A DNA stretch of 6,028 bases from an uncultured Bacilli bacterium. Its GTDB lineage: Bacteria > Bacillota_I > Bacilli_A > RF39 > UBA660. A program made the position numbers and the translations under genes. The stretch lies in NCBI GenBank assembly GCA_947595415.1, contig CANQER010000062.1, positions 1-6,028 of the forward strand. The letters run 5' to 3'. The notes under the pieces were generated by a model. The model was not told where the DNA came from and ran no database searches. It worked only from the letters and a program-made list of their open reading frames with translations. The first letter of the stretch is position 1. Each line of letters opens with the position of its first letter. Of this stretch, positions 4,387 through 6,028 are shown one piece after another.

Positions 4387-4393
4387 GGGGTGA
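4387..4393 (+). promoter_or_regulatory. rpoB ribosome binding site (sets the GTG start)
   Basis: GGGGTGA lies four bases before the GTG 4398-4400. It selects the start giving MAYTVKKFG, the usual beginning of the beta subunit in low-GC Gram-positives. Confidence 0.75.
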
Positions 4394-4397
4394 AATT

Positions 4398-6028
4398 GTG
4401 GCTTATACAGTTAAAAAATTTGGAGATCACAGAGAAAGAAGAACATACGCAAAAACAAAACATGCAATCGAATTAAATAACTTACTAGAAATTCAAAAAA
4501 AATCCTATGATTGGTTTTTACAAGATGGTATTAAAGAAGTTTTTGAAGATATTTTTCCAGTAGAAAGTTTTACTGGAAATTTGTCGCTTGAATTTTCCAA
4601 TTATACATTTGAGGAACCAAGATATTCAATTAAGGGTTGTAAGGAACGTTACGCTACTTACGCTGCACCTTTAAAAGTTGAAGCTAGGCTTTTTAATGGT
4701 GAAACAGGTGAAGTAAAAGAGCAAGATATTTATTTAGGTGATATGCCTATTATGACAGATTCAGGGACATTTATTATAAATGGAGCAGAAAGGGTTATTG
4801 TATCACAACTAGTTCGTTCACCAAGTGCTTATTATGGTAAAGAAACTGATAAAAATGGACGTGTCATTATCACATCACAAATTATTCCTAGTCGAGGAAC
4901 ATGGTTAGAGTACGAAACAGATGCAAGAGATATCATTTATGTTCGTATTGATCGTACAAGAAAAGTACCTATTACCACTTTACTACGTGCTATAGGACTT
5001 TCTAATGATGAAGATATTATTGACTTATTTGGTGAAGACGACTACTTATTAAAAACAATCGAAAAAGATACTAATAAAAATACTGATGAATCTTTAATCG
5101 ACATTCACAGTAAATTAAGACCTGGAGAACCTTCTACTTTAGATAGTGCTAAAAATCAACTTATCACAAGATTTTTTGATGCTTTTAGATATGATTTAGC
5201 TAAAGTAGGACGTTACAAATTTAATAAAAAATTAAACGTTATGGATCGTTTAATTAACCAAAAAATAGCTGAAGATATCAAAGTTGATGGTAAAGTTGTT
5301 CTAGCAAAAGATACAGTTATAACTAAAGATATTTTAGAAAGTATAAAACCAGTTTTAGAAAATGGTTATGGAATTTGTGAAACACCTATTAATGAAGAAT
5401 TAGATACATATAACAAAGTTCAAATTATTAAAGTATATTCTAATAAAAATCCAGAAAAAGTTATCAAAGTAATTGGTAATGATCCAACTATAGATGTTAA
5501 AAGATTAACAATTTCTGATATTTATGCTTCAGTATCTTACTATTTAAATTTAATGGAAGGTGTTGGTCATTTTGATGAAATCGACCACTTATCAAATCGT
5601 CGTGTTCGTCAAGTTGGAGAACTTTTACAAAATCAATTTCGTATAGGAGTAAGTCGTATTGAAAGAGTTATTAGAGATCGTATGAGTACTCAAGAAATTA
5701 CTGAAGTAACACCTAAAACTCTAATCAATATTAGACCACTTACAGCTGCTTTAAAAGAGTTTTTTGGAAGTAGTCAATTATCACAATTCATGGATCAAAC
5801 TAATCCAGTTGCCGAACTAACTAATAAAAGACGTTTATCTAGTTTAGGACCTGGAGGTTTATCAAGAGATCGAGCTGGAATGGAAGTAAGAGATGTTAAC
5901 CCATCCCATTATGGTAGATTGTGTCCAATTGAATCACCAGAAGGACCAAATATTGGACTTATTACTTCCCTTGCTAGTTATGCTAAAGTAAACGAATATG
6001 GTTTTATCATGACTCCATATCGTAAAGT
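4398..6028 (+). CDS. rpoB: DNA-directed RNA polymerase beta subunit, N-terminal part (cut by right edge)
   Basis: RpoB forms one half of the RNA polymerase active-site cleft. The window contains 543 codons of an expected roughly 1,200. The start is GTG, giving [15 protein letters not shown]. Visible landmarks are [15 protein letters not shown] (27-41), the lobe region with [16 protein letters not shown] (123-138) and [12 protein letters not shown] (162-173), [18 protein letters not shown] (393-410), the rifampicin region [13 protein letters not shown] (455-467) to [11 protein letters not shown] (477-487), and [19 protein letters not shown] (503-521). The rifampicin-contact residues Gln463, Asp466, Arg479 and Ser481 are the usual ones. 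Residue 476, equivalent to E. coli His526, is Asn. No frameshift or insertion is seen. The gene has its own promoter and a structured leader; rpoC is expected downstream, outside the window. Confidence 0.98.
   Translation, partial: MAYTVKKFGDHRERRTYAKTKHAIELNNLLEIQKKSYDWFLQDGIKEVFEDIFPVESFTGNLSLEFSNYTFEEPRYSIKGCKERYATYAAPLKVEARLFNGETGEVKEQDIYLGDMPIMTDSGTFIINGAERVIVSQLVRSPSAYYGKETDKNGRVIITSQIIPSRGTWLEYETDARDIIYVRIDRTRKVPITTLLRAIGLSNDEDIIDLFGEDDYLLKTIEKDTNKNTDESLIDIHSKLRPGEPSTLDSAKNQLITRFFDAFRYDLAKVGRYKFNKKLNVMDRLINQKIAEDIKVDGKVVLAKDTVITKDILESIKPVLENGYGICETPINEELDTYNKVQIIKVYSNKNPEKVIKVIGNDPTIDVKRLTISDIYASVSYYLNLMEGVGHFDEIDHLSNRRVRQVGELLQNQFRIGVSRIERVIRDRMSTQEITEVTPKTLINIRPLTAALKEFFGSSQLSQFMDQTNPVAELTNKRRLSSLGPGGLSRDRAGMEVRDVNPSHYGRLCPIESPEGPNIGLITSLASYAKVNEYGFIMTPYRK

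Noticed and set aside
1..6028. CRISPR arrays, tRNA or rRNA genes, defence or biosynthetic clusters
   Set aside because: No repeat-spacer pattern, cloverleaf-like segment or unexplained large gap was seen; nearly all DNA is accounted for by the housekeeping cluster, its leaders and the insertion sequence.

Overview
The window carries a conserved transcription/translation cluster from a very AT-rich, low-GC Gram-positive bacterium. Every gene looks like a member of class Bacilli. Likely sources are deep-branching or Mollicutes-adjacent lineages (Erysipelotrichia, RF39 or Izemoplasma-like), but the exact lineage cannot be fixed from the sequence. All Trp codons seen are TGG, strong Shine-Dalgarno sites precede the genes, and one gene ends in TGA. 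This fits the standard bacterial code better than the Mycoplasma code.

Layout: positions 1-347 (minus strand) hold the N-terminal part of an ISLre2/UPF0236-type transposase that runs off the left edge, with its own extended -10 promoter. From 453 onward everything is on the plus strand in the order secE - nusG - rplK - rplA - rplJ - rplL - ybxB (RsmC-like methyltransferase) - rpoB (first 543 codons, cut by the right edge). This is the classic Firmicutes order, except that rpmG, usually just upstream of secE, is not in the window and an insertion sequence lies there instead.

The cluster appears to be split into four transcription units. Each starts with a promoter of the same design: TTGACA or TTTACA, exactly 17 bases, and a -10 hexamer preceded by TGn. 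These lie before secE (453-481), rplK (1263-1291), rplJ (2626-2654) and rpoB (4301-4329). An intrinsic terminator closes rplK-rplA (2566-2587). A long hairpin with a poor U-tract follows rplL.

Three of the units carry structured leaders. There are two GTGGGAGG...CCAC hairpins, one before rplK and one between rplK and rplA, which look like ribosomal protein L1 autoregulatory sites. The second can also form a competing hairpin. A canonical L10 leader precedes rplJ, with a visible antiterminator/terminator pair. The rpoB leader has a hairpin built on an imperfect direct repeat and resembles no family I recognise.

Together the genes supply a SecYEG subunit, the elongation factor NusG, the L1 stalk, the L11/L10/L12 GTPase-associated stalk, a probable rRNA methyltransferase and the RNA polymerase beta subunit. 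Two antibiotic-relevant observations stand out. RpoB has Asn in place of the usual His at E. coli position 526, a substitution linked to rifampicin insusceptibility. L11 has Thr26/Pro30 in its thiopeptide-binding loop. I found no clearly novel multi-gene system; the interesting content is regulatory.
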